Assembly: GCA_021201965.1 (NCBI GenBank)
Contig: JAJQDY010000014.1
Span: 1-35,336 of the forward strand
DNA length: 35,336 nt
Direction: 5' to 3'
From: Phascolarctobacterium sp.
GTDB lineage: Bacteria; Bacillota; Negativicutes; Acidaminococcales; Acidaminococcaceae
The notes below the pieces were generated by a model, which was not told the DNA's origin, made no database searches, and was given only the letters and a program-made list of their open reading frames with translations. Each line of letters begins with the position of its first letter. The stretch's first letter is position 1. The position numbers were made by a program, and so were the translations under genes. Shown here piece by piece: positions 1-8,559 of the stretch.

Positions 1-26
1 GATTCAATCGCTATGGATTTTTTAAC

Positions 27-47
27 TGTTCAACTTCATTTTACAAT
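27..47. repeat. Terminal inverted repeat of an IS30-family element (IS lies to the left)
   Basis: Read inward (reverse complement), this 21-mer matches the terminal repeat at 35058-35078 at 16 of 21 positions without gaps, including an identical 10-base end AAGTTGAACA. The insertion sequence itself would extend left out of the window, so bases 1-26 are interior IS sequence and chromosomal DNA begins near 50. Imperfect left and right repeats are normal for IS30-family elements. The AT-rich stretch 53-149 holds no gene. Confidence 0.65.
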
Positions 48-149
48 CGGCCAAAATTTTTTTATAATTTAAAATAGAAAATAATATTTTATGGTTTATC
101 CGCAGTACCTTACAATATAAAAAAGCAATTTATCCTGGAGGTAAGGACA

Positions 150-1567
150 GTGTCTGGAAACGGGAAAATAACATAGGGCATGTGGCGGGGACCGGCAGCT
201 TTTGCTGCGGCAGTGTCCGTTCCGGGAAGCTATTTCGGTTTTAAGGCGGCTGCAGCGTTCGGCACGGTGGTCTGGATGGGAATCTGGTGGATTGCCCGCC
301 CTGTACACAGTGCGGTAACGGCCCTTCTTCCAATAGTAATAAACGCCCTGCTTGACCTGGTTCCCATGGTCCCATAGTAGGCCAGTATTTTTCAGAAATC
401 ATAGTGCTGCTCCTCGGCGCAGACATTGTCTGCACGAGCTGGACGGTAACGGGTCTTGACAAGAGCCTGTCGCTGATGGTTTTATGTTTTCTCGGCAATT
501 CCCTTAAACAGCAGATTGCCGTGTGGTTGATTGCGTTGGCACTGCTTTCCGTTTTCATGCCCAATGCCGTGGTATGCACGCTTCTTGTGCCCGTGGCCAT
601 TTCCATGCTGCGCTTTATTGGGGAGGAATCCGTGGAAAAAAGCAGAATAGCCGTACCTATCCTCCTTGCTATTGCCTTGGGCGCGGGTATTGGCGGGGTA
701 GGGTCTCCTTTAGGCGGTGCGGCAAACCTTGTTGCGATTAATTACCTGGAAAAGCTGAGCGGAAGGGAGTTTATGTACGTGGACTGGTTCACCCGCTTCC
801 TGTCATTCATCTTTGCCCTGTGCCTCGTAAACCTTTTCTTTCTTTTAGGCCCGCCGCTGCCGGTAAAAAAACTGCCGGGCTCCAAAGAGTATTTCGGCGG
901 CCTTTACATGGATCTCGACAGCATGGGTCATGCCGAAAAAGTCAGCCTGGGGCTTTTTCTTGCTGTAATGCTGCTTTCATTTGCAAGGCCGCTTTTTGCG
1001 GATCTGCTCCCCGGGTTTAAGCCAGCCTATATCTTTATGACTTTCGGCCTTGTCGGCTTTTTCCTGAAAAACGATGACGGGAAACCGATCCTGACGTTGG
1101 ATACGGCGGCAAAACATATTATGTGGGGGCTGCTCATTCTTTTCGGCGGCGTCCTTGCGCTCGGGGTGCTTGTCACAAATACCGGCGCAGCGCTGAAACT
1201 TGCGGAAGCCATAACCCTGCTGCCGCTTGCAGGCGGCAGCAGGACGGTCCTCATCTTTACGGTATTTTCCGTGCTCCTCACGGAAATTTCAAGCAATACG
1301 GCAGCGGCTGCCATTGCCATTCCCGTAATAGAGAGCATTGTGAGGACTCTTGGACTCAACCCACTGCCATACATGCTCATAGTGACGGCAGCGGTAAACA
1401 GCGCTTACATGCTTCCCGTATCCATCCGTGCCATTCCTGTAAGCCACGGCTTCGACGCATCAATCCTCTTTAAGAAGGGATTTGCGGTATCTTTGGCCAG
1501 CGTTTTTGCAATAGCTGCCCTAGGCTATGCTTTCATGAGGTTCTGGCCGGGTTACAGCGTGCTTTAA
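150..1567 (+). pseudogene. DASS/SLC13-type divalent anion:Na+ symporter, broken by a frameshift and a nonsense codon
   Basis: This is an integral membrane carrier of the divalent anion:sodium symporter family (dicarboxylates, sulfate or similar; substrate not predictable). Homologous sequence runs in two frames. From 180 it reads WWIARP...TALLPI and stops at TAG 375. The next frame carries GPIVGQYFSEI into LLLGAD and continues to 1567. Restoring one G in ATGGTCCC (366-373) fuses the two segments exactly as the family requires. The best ribosome site (GGAGGT, 136-141) lies 8 nt before a GTG at 150, but that frame meets TAG at 174-176 after eight codons. Family motifs survive: GGVGSPLGG near the first sodium site and SSNTAAAA in the second half. 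The usual second TPPN segment reads SIRAIPVSHG. Either a decaying gene or sequence errors. A weak 5-bp hairpin (1590-1607) sits between it and the convergent cbiK. Confidence 0.75.
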
Positions 1568-1642
1568 ATAATAAGGGAAATACAAAAGAACGCCTTATTC
1601 AGGGCGTCCTTAAATTTTTATGCGGAAAATAAGATTTTCTGA

Positions 1643-2455
1643 TTATTCGGAGGAATTTTCCGTCAGCGCTTCCAGGGAATGGGTTACATAAAGGGCCTGG
1701 ACGGCTTTGTTGCGGCCGATCCCGCAAAGATATCCCTCGGTTTTTATGCCGAGCGCTTCAATCTGGGATTTCCAGCTGTCCCCGTCATCACCGTACATGT
1801 CGTTTGTGGCATGGTTACCCGCAACGACCATGAGCGGGAAGAGATGGACTTTTTCCCAGCCGCGTTCTTTAAGCTTCTCGAGTACGTCGGCAAATGCCGG
1901 GCTGTCTCCCTCTTCAACGGTCCCGACAAGGGCGGGGATGCCGCGCTGGTCAAAGATTTCCTGCAGCCTATTATAGGTGCGGCCGAAGGAACGGTTATTG
2001 TCACGGGGGCTTCCGTGTCCCATAAAGACCACGCCTTCGTTTCCGCCAAGTGCCGGCAGCTGGGACTGGAGTGCCGTTATCACAATGGGGTAGTCCTCGT
2101 TGCGGTCAATAAGCGGCCTGCTGATGGTAATTTTTTTGAAGAAAGGCCGGAACCTGTCCTTCAAGGTAAGGATTTTCTGCTCGAACTCCTCCCCGTGCAA
2201 AAGATGCGTTGGCTGCAGTATTACCGTGTCATAGCCTTCCTGCCGGAGTTTTTCCATGGCAGCCTGGGGGCTTTCCACAATAATATGCTCCCCGGCAAGA
2301 TTGCGCCGGATAATATTTGAAGTAAAGGCCCGGTACTGGTCGTAATCGGGAAATGCCCCGGCCAGGGCCTGCTCAATGCCGCCTATATCCTTACTGCGCG
2401 TCCCGGCATAGGTGGAACCGAAACTTATGACTAACATGGCTTTTTTCCGTGTCAT
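1643..2455 (-). CDS. cbiK: Sirohydrochlorin cobaltochelatase, CbiK type (anaerobic cobalamin pathway)
   Basis: Inserts Co2+ into sirohydrochlorin in the oxygen-independent route to vitamin B12. The protein has 270 residues, the usual CbiK length, without a signal peptide, so it is cytoplasmic. The N-terminus carries the family signature VISFGSTYAGTR (residues 9-20). The two metal-binding/catalytic histidines of the chelatase fold are visible: H147 in GHGS and H215 in VVAGNHATNDMYGDD. Start ATG 2455 has a strong site (GGGAGGA) just upstream. No other cobalamin gene lies beside it, so B12 synthesis genes must be elsewhere if the pathway is complete. Its promoter (2514-2541) gives a leader of only about 50 nt, too short for a cobalamin riboswitch. 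A CbiK-like chelatase could also serve sirohaem synthesis. Confidence 0.93.
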   Translation of the reverse strand: MTRKKAMLVISFGSTYAGTRSKDIGGIEQALAGAFPDYDQYRAFTSNIIRRNLAGEHIIVESPQAAMEKLRQEGYDTVILQPTHLLHGEEFEQKILTLKDRFRPFFKKITISRPLIDRNEDYPIVITALQSQLPALGGNEGVVFMGHGSPRDNNRSFGRTYNRLQEIFDQRGIPALVGTVEEGDSPAFADVLEKLKERGWEKVHLFPLMVVAGNHATNDMYGDDGDSWKSQIEALGIKTEGYLCGIGRNKAVQALYVTHSLEALTENSSE

Positions 2456-2513
2456 ATAAATCCTCCCGTGATAAAAATCAGCTACTATTTGATATGGAAG
2501 TTTACTTCTTAAA

Positions 2514-2541
2514 ATTATAATATTTACCGTTAATAAGTCAA
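2514..2541 (-). promoter_or_regulatory. Promoter of cbiK
   Basis: On the minus strand TTGACT (2541-2536), a 16-nt spacer and TATAAT (2519-2514) form a near-consensus sigma-A promoter about 60 nt before the cbiK start. Confidence 0.65.
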
Positions 2542-2577
2542 TAGATGGATATGATACATAGTTGCAATAAAAGGCCG

Positions 2578-2605
2578 TAAAAAACCTGCCGCGGGATGCG
2601 GCAGG
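2578..2605 (-). terminator. Rho-independent terminator after the DtxR/MntR-type gene
   Basis: Perfect 8-bp stem CCTGCCGC/GCGGCAGG with a 5-nt loop, followed on the minus strand by six T residues. It separates the regulator from cbiK, which has its own promoter. Confidence 0.85.
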
Positions 2606-2614
2606 AAAAACGGG

Positions 2615-2989
2615 TTATTTTTTTGTTTCGATGAGTTTCAGCTTGATGCCGGCGTAGGTTTCGGGACTTATGATATGCTCGATCCTGCAGGCGTCCTTTT
2701 CGGCAATTTCGGGCGGGGCCCCCAGGACCTCCTCGATGAAGCGTTCTAGCGTGACATGGCGGTCAAGGACGGCGGAAGCCTTTTTGAGGCCTTCCTTGGT
2801 AAGGAGGATATTGCCGTCTGCTTCCATGATGATATAATTATTACGTTTCAGGATGCTCATGGCGCGGCTGACGCTGGCCTTGCTGAAATTCATTTCCGCG
2901 GCCACATCAATGGAACGTACGGCACCTTTGCGGTTGGTAAGTATAAGGATGGTTTCCAGGTAATTTTCTCCCGATTCAAGTAGTGACAT
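2615..2989 (-). CDS. DtxR/MntR-family metal-dependent transcriptional regulator
   Basis: Small DNA-binding repressor (124 residues) that would sense Mn2+ or Fe2+ and control metal uptake. A winged helix occupies about residues 8-66 (recognition part MNFSKASVSRAMSIL) and a short dimerisation/metal domain follows. Candidate ligands are E12, H78, C101, E104 and H105. The CRIEH order matches the DtxR/IdeR iron regulators, which use a cysteine, rather than B. subtilis MntR, which uses glutamate there. The position equivalent to MntR Asp8 is N9. The start at 2989 is chosen because AGGGAGG lies 7 nt upstream; an ATG at 3028 lacks such a site. There is no SH3-like third domain, as in MntR. Terminated by the hairpin at 2578-2605, so monocistronic. 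Which metal it senses is unresolved. Confidence 0.85.
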   Translation of the reverse strand: MSLLESGENYLETILILTNRKGAVRSIDVAAEMNFSKASVSRAMSILKRNNYIIMEADGNILLTKEGLKKASAVLDRHVTLERFIEEVLGAPPEIAEKDACRIEHIISPETYAGIKLKLIETKK

Positions 2990-3123
2990 GACAGAGCCTC
3001 CCTTTGTTATCAATATGATGTGCTGCAAAAATCGTGACTTTCGGTCCGATAAATTTTTATTAGCACTATTTTACCATAAACATCTTAATAATAAAAGAAG
3101 TATTATTGCCGCCCCCAATATTG

Positions 3124-3129
3124 TATAAT
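3124..3129 (+). promoter_or_regulatory. -10 box of the FkbM methyltransferase gene
   Basis: TATAAT at 3124-3129; no convincing -35. Transcription would begin near 3136, after the in-frame ATG at 3132. This supports translation from 3159, which has CGGAGG 7 nt upstream. Confidence 0.5.
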
Positions 3130-3158
3130 TAATGGCAGAAGACAACGGAGGCACGGGC

Positions 3159-4229
3159 ATGCTTGATTTTTTGACGGAAAAGGAAGAATGGCTTACAAGG
3201 CTGGGAAAGGAACGGCGTCCCATAGTCCTTTACGGCACGGGCAACGGTGCGGATAAACTGCTTGACCTGTGCTGGGAGCGGGGGATTCCCATAGCGGGCA
3301 TTTTTGCCAGCGACGATTTCGTGTGCGGGCAGGAGTTCAGGGGCTTTGCCGTGCAAAATTATGGCCAGGTAATAAAAATCCTGGGCGGGGATATTGTAAT
3401 CCTCCTGGCCTTCTCCACGGAGCGGCAGGACATGCTGTCGCGTTTTGCCTGCCTTGCGGAGCGGCATATGGTCCTCGCGCCGAACCTGCCCATTTTTGGC
3501 GGCCGGGAAACCGTTTCCATTCCCTGGGTTGAAAAATATGAAGCAAAACTTAAAAAAGTATACGATAAACTTGCGGATGGCGCATCGAGAAAAGTTTTTG
3601 CCGCCGTCCTCAACTATAAACTGAGCGGGAAGCTTGACTACCTTTCAGGATGCGAAAGCCGTAGGGCGGATGACCTGAAGGAGATTTTCACTTTCACGGG
3701 GGATGAGGCATACCTTGACCTCGGCGCCTATGACGGGGACACTGTTGCGGAATTCCTGGCCCTCACTGGTGGCCGCTACGGGAAGATAATTGCCGTGGAG
3801 CCGGACAGGCACAGCTGCGCGAAGCTGAAAAGGAGGTTCAGGTCCCTCCTGCGGCTTGAGATCCATGAAATGGGAATCTGGGACGGGAAGGCAGAAATGG
3901 GATTTTCGGGGACGGGCGGCCGCGCGGCCAGTTTTTTCGGGAAAAGGAAATACGGCGCGGCTGTCGATTCCATTGACGGGCTGCTGGAAGGCGGGGATGC
4001 GACCTACATAAAGATGGACGTGGAAGGCGCAGAAGGAAAGGCCATATCAGGAGGGACGGAGACTATAAGGCGCTGCCGGCCTAAGATTCTTGCCGCGGCC
4101 TACCATTACGATACGGATATTTTCGAGCTGCCGCTGCTTTTGTGGGACCTTGTGCCTGAATACAGGATTTACCTGCGCAAGCACCCTTACGTGCCCGCCT
4201 GGGAAGTAAACATTTTTGCCTGCATATAG
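3159..4229 (+). CDS. FkbM-family SAM-dependent methyltransferase with an extra N-terminal domain
   Basis: 356 residues. The C-terminal half is an FkbM-type class I methyltransferase: SAM-binding motif DLGAYDGD (187-194), acidic strand-2 end VEPD (213-216) and the family hallmark KMDVEGAE (285-292), followed by AYHYDTDIFELP. Members methylate sugars or other small molecules, often in surface glycan synthesis. The N-terminal ~120 residues contain LYGTGNGADK (24-33), a nucleotide-binding-like glycine loop seen in multi-domain FkbM proteins of glycan clusters. No signal peptide or membrane segment. It stands alone between a divergent regulator and an ABC operon, so neighbours do not reveal the substrate. 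Start 3159 has a good ribosome site. Confidence 0.85.
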   Translation: MLDFLTEKEEWLTRLGKERRPIVLYGTGNGADKLLDLCWERGIPIAGIFASDDFVCGQEFRGFAVQNYGQVIKILGGDIVILLAFSTERQDMLSRFACLAERHMVLAPNLPIFGGRETVSIPWVEKYEAKLKKVYDKLADGASRKVFAAVLNYKLSGKLDYLSGCESRRADDLKEIFTFTGDEAYLDLGAYDGDTVAEFLALTGGRYGKIIAVEPDRHSCAKLKRRFRSLLRLEIHEMGIWDGKAEMGFSGTGGRAASFFGKRKYGAAVDSIDGLLEGGDATYIKMDVEGAEGKAISGGTETIRRCRPKILAAAYHYDTDIFELPLLLWDLVPEYRIYLRKHPYVPAWEVNIFACI

Positions 4230-4405
4230 GGAGGGACACATCCCGGCCATGCAGGACAAAAACGATAAATGTAAATTCGTGGTGGAATGTATTCTATAAA
4301 AAAGTATAGGTGACAAAAAAAATAGAGAGACGGTGAAAAAAACTGTAAACTGTAAGCAGGAAAAATTCACGAAGATGTAGAAATTCCCTGCGGGGTGATG
4401 TTAGT

Positions 4406-4550
4406 AAGAATACAGTTTCCTGTATTCCCCGCAATGTTAATTAAGTGAGTATAAAAAGGAGTGTTGGTAAAAGGAAAGTCTGGATTGTAAAAACGTAGAT
4501 TCTGTATATCCCCACAATATTAATGTAAGAAAGTACGAGAAGGAGTGTTG
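4406..4550 (+). repeat. Duplicated ~60-bp leader, each copy ending in AGGAGTGTTG
   Basis: Two diverged direct copies, 4406-4466 and 4489-4550, precede the ABC operon. Both run TGTAT-TCCCC-CAAT-TTAAT...AGGAGTGTTG, so each ends with a ribosome-binding site. Only the second site is followed by the start codon (4555); the first leads to no usable frame. The rest of the 325-bp gap 4230-4554 contains no gene and no clear terminator for the FkbM gene. Confidence 0.7.
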
Positions 4551-4554
4551 TTGA

Positions 4555-5595
4555 ATGAAAAAATCTAAATGGATTCTTGGCGCTGCAGCCCTTCTGGCTG
4601 CTTCCATTATTATGGCAGGATGCGGTGGCGGCGGCGACAAAAAACCTGCTGCTGATGCAAAAAAGGGACCGAGTGGAGACCTTATGATTTATACCTCCAT
4701 TTATCCTGACATCATTGACAGCATGTGTAAACCCAGTTTGGCAAAAGCAATGCCTGACCTGAAGATTACCTGGTTCCAGGGCGGCACCGAGAAGGTTATG
4801 ACCAAGATTGCCGGCGAAATCAATGCCAAAAAGATTGGTGCCGACGTGCTCATGGTTGCCGATCCTTCCTATTACCTGAAACTGGAAGAACAGAAACTGC
4901 TGCTTCCATACAAGGCTAAGGACGACGCCGCAGTTATCCTTGATAAGGCTCCGGACGGCGCATGGTATTCCGTACGCGTATGCAATATGATTATTGCCTA
5001 CAACTCCGAGAAATTGAAACCCGAAGAAGCACCCCAGACCTGGCAGGACCTCTGCGATCCGAAATGGAAGGGCAAACTCGGCATGCCGAACCCGATGCTC
5101 TCCGGCACCGCTTATGTTGCAGTAGGCGCACTGGCAGATAAATACGGCTGGGAATATTTTGACAAGCTGAAGGAAAACGGCATGCACGTTGAGGAAGGTA
5201 ACTCCGCCATCCAAGACAAACTGCTCCGCAGCGAATACATGGCTGCCATGATTCTCGAAGAGAACATCCTGAAACTGGCTGCTACCAAGAACGAGCCGCT
5301 GAAGGTTTCCTATCCTAAAGATGGCGTCATTATGATTCCATCCCCGATCGCCATTTTCAATACCGGCAAGAACCCCGACGGGTCCAAAGCCTTAGTTGAC
5401 TGGTGGCTGTCCAATGAAGGCCAGGAGGCCGTTGTCAAAGGCTGGATGCACTCCGTGCGCGGCGACGTTCCTGCTCCTAAAGGTGCCATTCCCACCAAGG
5501 ATATTGTTGCCAACGCTTTCAAGATCGACTGGAAGAAACTTGCTGACAATAACGCAGAAATTAAAGAACAGTTCCGTAAGAGGGTTATGGAATAA
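4555..5595 (+). CDS. ABC transporter substrate-binding lipoprotein, family 1 (AfuA/PotD-like)
   Basis: Captures the substrate outside the inner membrane and delivers it to the permease encoded next. The 346-residue precursor has a lipoprotein signal peptide with lipobox MAGC (cysteine 23), then a Gly/Lys/Ala linker and a mature domain starting near LMIYTSIYPD (residue 43). Fold features such as TEKVMTKIAGE (57-75 region), GADVLMVADPSYY and the hinge segment WYSVRVCNMIIAYN fit the periplasmic-binding class that includes ferric-iron, polyamine and 2-aminoethylphosphonate receptors. The tyrosine pair that ferric binding proteins carry near the C-terminal third is not evident, so iron is not assured. 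Start 4555 has AAGGAG 10-14 nt upstream. First gene of a three-gene operon; the hairpin at 5612-5646 probably allows excess of this protein. Confidence 0.85.
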   Translation: MKKSKWILGAAALLAASIIMAGCGGGGDKKPAADAKKGPSGDLMIYTSIYPDIIDSMCKPSLAKAMPDLKITWFQGGTEKVMTKIAGEINAKKIGADVLMVADPSYYLKLEEQKLLLPYKAKDDAAVILDKAPDGAWYSVRVCNMIIAYNSEKLKPEEAPQTWQDLCDPKWKGKLGMPNPMLSGTAYVAVGALADKYGWEYFDKLKENGMHVEEGNSAIQDKLLRSEYMAAMILEENILKLAATKNEPLKVSYPKDGVIMIPSPIAIFNTGKNPDGSKALVDWWLSNEGQEAVVKGWMHSVRGDVPAPKGAIPTKDIVANAFKIDWKKLADNNAEIKEQFRKRVME

Positions 5596-5611
5596 TCCCG
5601 CTGATGCGGGC

Positions 5612-5646
5612 AGGGAAACAAGGGCCGGTCCGGCGCCCTGTTTCCC
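5612..5646 (+). terminator. Intercistronic hairpin between binding protein and permease
   Basis: Arms AGGGAAACAAGGGC and GCCCTGTTTCCCT pair along 13 bp with one bulged base around a small loop. No U-tract follows, so it is more likely an mRNA-stabilising or partial-attenuation structure, common after highly expressed binding-protein genes, than a full terminator. Confidence 0.6.
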
Positions 5647-5709
5647 TCTATATTCTATATAATATTAAGGGAAATTTATGGCTGTTAATAAAAGGAGAAG
5701 ATACTTCTC

Positions 5710-7380
5710 ATGCTATCAAGGATAAACAGTAAAGTCATAGTGATTTTCATCTCCGTACTGCTGCTGTTGTATTTCGTAATCTTTCCCATGCTGGTACTTC
5801 TTTATGACAGCGTCATACATGATGGTTCCATAAATTTCGACAATTACCGCAGCGTTTACAGCCAGGACGTCAACTGGCGCGCCCTCATGACGACGGTTAA
5901 GCTTTCGTTCCTGGCAATGGTGGCAAGCGTCATAATTACATTCCCCATGGCCTGGCTGGTAGGACGTACCGATCTGCCATGGAAAAAGAGTTTCCGCACT
6001 CTGCTCGTTTCGAGTTACATGATTCCGCCCTACGTGGGCGCCATTGCCTGGGTGCAGCTTTTGAATCCCAGTGCGGGATACATTAATAACATCATAAAAT
6101 GGATTTTCAACCTCTCTCAGGCACCGTTTGACATTTATACCGTCGGCGGTGTGGCGTGGGTACTTACCCTTTTCTATTCACCCTTTGCATTCATAACCAT
6201 TTCCCGCGCCATGGAGAAAATGGATCCGGCCCTTGAGGAAGCGGCCCGCATTGCAGGCGCATCGCCGCTGAGGACGCTGTGGGACGTGACCTTGCCACTT
6301 ATGGCACCCAGCATCGCTGCCGGCGCCCTTCTCGTATTCATTGCCGCAGGCAGCTGCTTCGGTATACCTGCCATCGTCGGCATGCCGGGAAACGTCGAGG
6401 TTATGACGACGCGCATAGTGACATACGTATATATGGGTGACGCGGGCGGCATAAGGGATGCGACGGCCCTTGCGGCATCGCTAATGGTACTGGCCAACGG
6501 CCTCCTCATTTTCATGACATGGATGATAGGCCGCAAGGATTACACGACCATCAGCGGCAAGAGCACCCGTCCCAATATAGTGGAACTAGGCAAATGGAAA
6601 TGGTTGGCCTTGTGCATAGTTGGCGGTTACGGGATTATTTCCGTGGTCATCCCCATAGGTTCCATTGTGATAACTTCGCTCATAAAGACCATGTCAAGGC
6701 CGGTTACTTTCAGCAACATCGGCTTTACCGCCTGGGAGCCCGTCATAACCAGTGCCCAGTACATGGAATCCATCTGGAACTCCGTAATCTACGCCGTTAT
6801 TGCTGCGTGCACCGGTACGGCGCTGTCACTTTTCGTGGCATACCTTGCCGTAAAGACCAGTGTGCGGGGACGCAGCATTCCGGATCTCCTGACGCTTGTC
6901 GGCGGCAGCACGCCGAGCATAGTTATAGCCCTGGCACTGATTATCAGCTTCTCCGGCAATTTCGGGCTGAACCTTTATTCGACCCTTTGGGTTCTGGTAA
7001 TCAGTTACCTCATAAAATACATGACAATGGCCGTGCGCACCATTGCCGCTTCCCTAAGCCAGGTACACATTTCCCTGGAAGAAGCGGCCTTAAATTCCGG
7101 TGCCAACTGGCTTAGATGCTGCAAAGACATTATCATGCCGCTTATTGCTCCGTCCATTATTGCAGGCTGGTTCCTGATCTTTATGCCATCGTTTTACGAG
7201 CTGACCATGTCGCTGCTGCTTTATGGCGCTGAGACTAAAACAATAGGCGTATTGCTCTACGAACTGCAGACCTATGCCGATACGCAGAACGCCTCCGTGC
7301 TTTCAGTAATAATTCTGGTAATAGTTCTTGCAGGCAACCTGATACTTAATAAAGTGACTAATGGTAATGTGGGTATTTAA
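5710..7380 (+). CDS. ABC transporter permease, double-length (two fused permease units)
   Basis: 556-residue inner-membrane protein with about twelve membrane segments. It contains two binding-protein-dependent permease domains, each with its own EAA loop that docks the ATPase: EEAARIAGAS (176-185) and EEAALNSGAN (457-466). One polypeptide therefore replaces the usual heterodimer, as in FbpB-type ferric and related phosphonate transporters. A hydrophilic linker at about 270-297 (RKDYTTISGKSTRP) separates the halves. Ribosome site AAGGAG (5691-5696) is a somewhat long 13 nt from the ATG. Co-transcribed with the upstream lipoprotein and the downstream ATPase, which begins 16 nt after its stop. 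Confidence 0.9.
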   Translation: MLSRINSKVIVIFISVLLLLYFVIFPMLVLLYDSVIHDGSINFDNYRSVYSQDVNWRALMTTVKLSFLAMVASVIITFPMAWLVGRTDLPWKKSFRTLLVSSYMIPPYVGAIAWVQLLNPSAGYINNIIKWIFNLSQAPFDIYTVGGVAWVLTLFYSPFAFITISRAMEKMDPALEEAARIAGASPLRTLWDVTLPLMAPSIAAGALLVFIAAGSCFGIPAIVGMPGNVEVMTTRIVTYVYMGDAGGIRDATALAASLMVLANGLLIFMTWMIGRKDYTTISGKSTRPNIVELGKWKWLALCIVGGYGIISVVIPIGSIVITSLIKTMSRPVTFSNIGFTAWEPVITSAQYMESIWNSVIYAVIAACTGTALSLFVAYLAVKTSVRGRSIPDLLTLVGGSTPSIVIALALIISFSGNFGLNLYSTLWVLVISYLIKYMTMAVRTIAASLSQVHISLEEAALNSGANWLRCCKDIIMPLIAPSIIAGWFLIFMPSFYELTMSLLLYGAETKTIGVLLYELQTYADTQNASVLSVIILVIVLAGNLILNKVTNGNVGI

Positions 7381-7396
7381 TGAAGGAGTGTAATAA

Positions 7397-8443
7397 ATGG
7401 CAGAAGTACGAATTGAACATGTTTACAAACGTTTCGGCAAGGTCACTGCAGTAGATGATTTCAACCTGGTTGTAAAGGAAGGGGAATTCGTTTCCATCCT
7501 GGGGCCGTCAGGCTGCGGCAAGACGACGACCCTGCGCATGGTGGCAGGCTTCGAGCAGGCTACTGAGGGTGAGATTTATATAGGCGACAAATGCGTAAGC
7601 TCATCCATTAAGCGGAGCTTCACGCCGCCGGAAAAAAGGAATATCGGCATGGTGTTCCAGTCCTATGCCGTATGGCCCCATATGACCGTTGCGGACAATG
7701 TGGGCTACCCCTTAAAGATACAGAAGTTGGGCAAGGAGGACCGGGCCAAAGGGGTAGGCTACATCCTTAAAATGGTGCATCTTGAAAACTACGCCGAGCG
7801 CTACCCCCACCAGCTTTCAGGCGGCCAGCAGCAGCGCATGGCGCTGGCCCGTGCGCTTGTGGCACAGCCGGGGCTGCTTCTCCTCGACGAGCCCTTATCT
7901 AACCTTGATGCCAAGCTGCGCGAGAGCATGCGCTTTGAAATTTCATCCATCCAGAAGAATCTCGGCATTACGGTAATTTACGTAACCCATGACCAGAGCG
8001 AGGCCATGGCCATGAGCGACAGGGTTGTAGTCATGATCGACGGCGTGGTGCAGCAGATCGGCGCACCGCACGACATATACACGAAACCCGCCAATAAGAT
8101 GGTTGCCGATTTCATAGGCCTTGTCAATTTCATGGACGCCGAAGTAAAAGGCGACCGGGTATTCATTGCCGGCACGGACCACTCTTTCCCCAACACGGCA
8201 GGCGTGGAAGGCGAGGCGACCCTTGCCGTGCGTCCCGAAAACATTACCATGTCCGCAACGGGCGGCATGATAACGGGCACCCTGGCCCACCGCTTCTACA
8301 TGGGGGATTCCGTTGACTACAGGATCCAGGTCAGGGACCACACAGTGCGCGTCCTGGTCAAAGGCGCAGACCTTGACGAGTTTAAGGACGGCGAGCCCGT
8401 ATACCTTGATTTTGACAAGGTAATGATTTTTGACCGTAACTAG
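7397..8443 (+). CDS. ABC transporter ATP-binding protein, FbpC/PotA type with C-terminal TOBE domain
   Basis: Energises the importer encoded by the two preceding genes. All nucleotide-binding motifs are intact: Walker A GPSGCGKT (36-43), Q-loop [10 protein letters not shown] (86-95), signature LSGGQQQ (140-146), Walker B LLLDEP (161-166) with D-loop SNLDAKL, and H-loop histidine 198 in [13 protein letters not shown]. Residues after about 240 form the TOBE-like regulatory tail ([10 protein letters not shown]) typical of iron, polyamine and sugar importers. 348 residues is the normal length. AAGGAG sits 8 nt before the ATG. Terminated by the hairpin at 8459-8506. The substrate remains undetermined. 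Confidence 0.92.
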   Translation: MAEVRIEHVYKRFGKVTAVDDFNLVVKEGEFVSILGPSGCGKTTTLRMVAGFEQATEGEIYIGDKCVSSSIKRSFTPPEKRNIGMVFQSYAVWPHMTVADNVGYPLKIQKLGKEDRAKGVGYILKMVHLENYAERYPHQLSGGQQQRMALARALVAQPGLLLLDEPLSNLDAKLRESMRFEISSIQKNLGITVIYVTHDQSEAMAMSDRVVVMIDGVVQQIGAPHDIYTKPANKMVADFIGLVNFMDAEVKGDRVFIAGTDHSFPNTAGVEGEATLAVRPENITMSATGGMITGTLAHRFYMGDSVDYRIQVRDHTVRVLVKGADLDEFKDGEPVYLDFDKVMIFDRN

Positions 8444-8458
8444 GCATACCGTATAAAT

Positions 8459-8506
8459 ACGGCCGCGAACGGATTATTATTCTTCTTCCGCGGCCGTGTA
8501 TTTTTT
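8459..8506 (+). terminator. Terminator of the ABC operon
   Basis: 9-bp stem ACGGCCGCG/CGCGGCCGT with a 21-nt loop, then GTATTTTTT. The T-tract overlaps the probable -35 region of the next gene. Confidence 0.8.
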
Positions 8507-8524
8507 ACCGGGCGCAAGATGTGG

Positions 8525-8530
8525 TATAAT
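8525..8530 (+). promoter_or_regulatory. -10 box for the secreted protein gene
   Basis: TATAAT at 8525-8530 with a weak -35 (TTTACC, 8504-8509, 15-nt spacer) and a 22-nt leader carrying GAGGTGGAG before the ATG at 8560. Confidence 0.5.
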
Positions 8531-8559
8531 AAACTATCTGAAGAACACGAGGTGGAGCC

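Noticed and set aside
1679-2320. 213-codon frame opposite cbiK
   Set aside because: Antisense to a clearly recognised chelatase.
4441-5214. 257-codon antisense frame over the binding-protein gene
   Set aside because: Fully antisense to a gene with a clear lipobox and family features; biased codon use creates such shadows.
4555-8443. Assignment of the ABC operon as a ferric-iron importer
   Set aside because: The architecture fits, but the ferric-binding tyrosine pair is not evident in the binding protein and no Fur box was seen upstream; substrate left open.
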